From positions 1 to 6,251 of the forward strand of contig DASTCC010000276.1 in assembly GCA_035711465.1 (NCBI GenBank): a stretch of DNA of 6,251 nt. Direction: 5' to 3'. The notes under the pieces were generated by a model. That model saw nothing but the letters and a program-made list of their open reading frames with translations, did not search any database and was not told the DNA's origin. The DNA is from DASTCC01 sp035711465. Its GTDB lineage: Bacteria > Acidobacteriota > Vicinamibacteria > Vicinamibacterales > SCN-69-37. Numbering within the stretch: position 1 is the stretch's first letter; every line of letters starts with the position of its first letter. Below, piece by piece: positions 5,668 to 6,251 of this stretch. The translations under genes and the position numbers were made by a program.

Positions 5668-6251
5668 TCACTGTTCCCGCGCCCCCGCAGTCCCGCGCTC
5701 GATGATCCAGATGTCCGCTTCCGCTCGCGCCGCGCCGTAATAGACCGTTCGTCCGTCGGGCGCGAAGGCGAAGACGTCGGCGACCGACGGCGCCGGCAGC
5801 CGGACGTCCACGCGCGTGCGCGCGCCAGTGACCGTGTCGAGGACCACGAGCTCCGCGCCGTTGCGGGTGAAGTAGATCATGCGACGATCGTCGGGCAGCC
5901 ATTTCACGCACCACGCCAGGTCGCTCGACACGATTCGCGTCTTCCTGGCGGCCATGTCGTACACCGCCACGCCTGCCGGCCGTCCGTTGTTGGCCGCGAC
6001 GTACCCGGCCAGGCGCGTGGCGTCGCGCGACCAGTCCATCGGCGTGAAGTACTTCCCGTCGACGCCGTCACCCTCCAGCTCCGTTGGTTCGACGCCCTTT
6101 CCCGGCGTAAACGGCATCGTGTGCGCCCGGAGACCCTGGCTGCCGACGTAGGTGAGGCGATCACCGTTCGGCGAGATGATTGGAATCACCGCGCCATTCG
6201 GCGGGATCAAGAGCTTCGTCAGACCGCCGCCATCGACCCCGACCATCCACA
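5668..6251 (-). CDS. PD40/WD40-like beta-propeller protein, C-terminal part (5'-partial)
   Basis: The frame is open across the window end (a Trp codon precedes the Met at 6246), so only the last 193 codons are seen; stop TGA at 5670-5668. The text starts inside a repeat of the IWMVnaDGgGLtkLt kind. Counting from the Met at 6246, it shows four PD40/TolB-like blade motifs: SPNGDRLTYVG (25-35), DWSRDATRLAGYV (71-83), KWLPDDRRMIYFT (115-127) and FAPDGRTVYYGA (161-172). It ends with AEADIWII (175-182), the usual closing strand of acidobacterial propeller proteins. Such C-termini occur on Ser/Thr protein kinases, on S9 peptidase/TolB-like proteins and on free-standing propellers; the deciding N-terminal part is outside the window. 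It lies 66 bp upstream of padR on the same strand, but padR has its own promoter, so they need not form one operon. Confidence 0.85.
   Translation of the reverse strand, partial: WMVGVDGGGLTKLLIPPNGAVIPIISPNGDRLTYVGSQGLRAHTMPFTPGKGVEPTELEGDGVDGKYFTPMDWSRDATRLAGYVAANNGRPAGVAVYDMAARKTRIVSSDLAWCVKWLPDDRRMIYFTRNGAELVVLDTVTGARTRVDVRLPAPSVADVFAFAPDGRTVYYGAARAEADIWIIERGTAGAREQ

Noticed and set aside
4731..5705. 324-codon plus-strand open frame across the padR-permease junction
   Set aside because: It is antisense to two confidently identified genes and to the padR promoter; composition is that of a high-GC shadow frame.

Overview
The window is a GC-rich stretch (roughly two thirds G+C by eye, with strong G/C bias at third codon positions). 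Its gene content points to Acidobacteriota, most likely the Vicinamibacteria/subdivision 6 side. Three of the families are typical of that phylum: a VWFA-related acidobacterial protein, an ADOP-type (acidobacterial duplicated orphan permease) FtsX/MacB permease, and the short PadR regulator that usually precedes it. The phylum call is inferred from gene families only; there is no rRNA or other marker here.

Layout: (1) 1-1647, plus strand, the C-terminal 548 residues of a VWA-domain protein whose start lies before the window. (2) 1666-2127, minus strand, a small secreted four-cysteine protein of unknown family, convergent with gene 1 across an 18-bp gap. (3) 2128-2507, about 380 bp with no convincing gene; it holds a probable promoter for gene 2, a short inverted repeat and an ambiguous Trp-rich reading frame. 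(4) 2508-2648, plus strand, a 46-codon ORF with a good ribosome binding site that reads like the first transmembrane segment of a second permease, cut off where it runs into the 3' end of the next gene. (5) 2618-5293, minus strand, a complete 891-aa ADOP permease. (6) 5290-5601, minus strand, a 103-aa PadR regulator whose stop overlaps the permease GTG start by 4 nt. (7) 5602-5640, a compact control region: perfect TATAAT, a 13-bp perfect palindrome next to it, and so little room before the ATG that the transcript is probably leaderless or nearly so. (8) 5668-6251, minus strand, the C-terminus of a PD40/WD40-like beta-propeller protein running off the window end.

The clear functional unit is the padR-ADOP operon (5640 to 2618, minus strand). 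The regulator probably represses its own promoter through the palindrome, and the permease is translated by coupling to it. No ATP-binding subunit is visible, which fits the 'orphan' nature of ADOP permeases. I found no CRISPR array, tRNA, rRNA, intact insertion sequence or recognisable defence system. The two most unusual items are the truncated permease-like ORF in antisense overlap with the ADOP 3' end, and the promoter/operator with its probable leaderless padR message.
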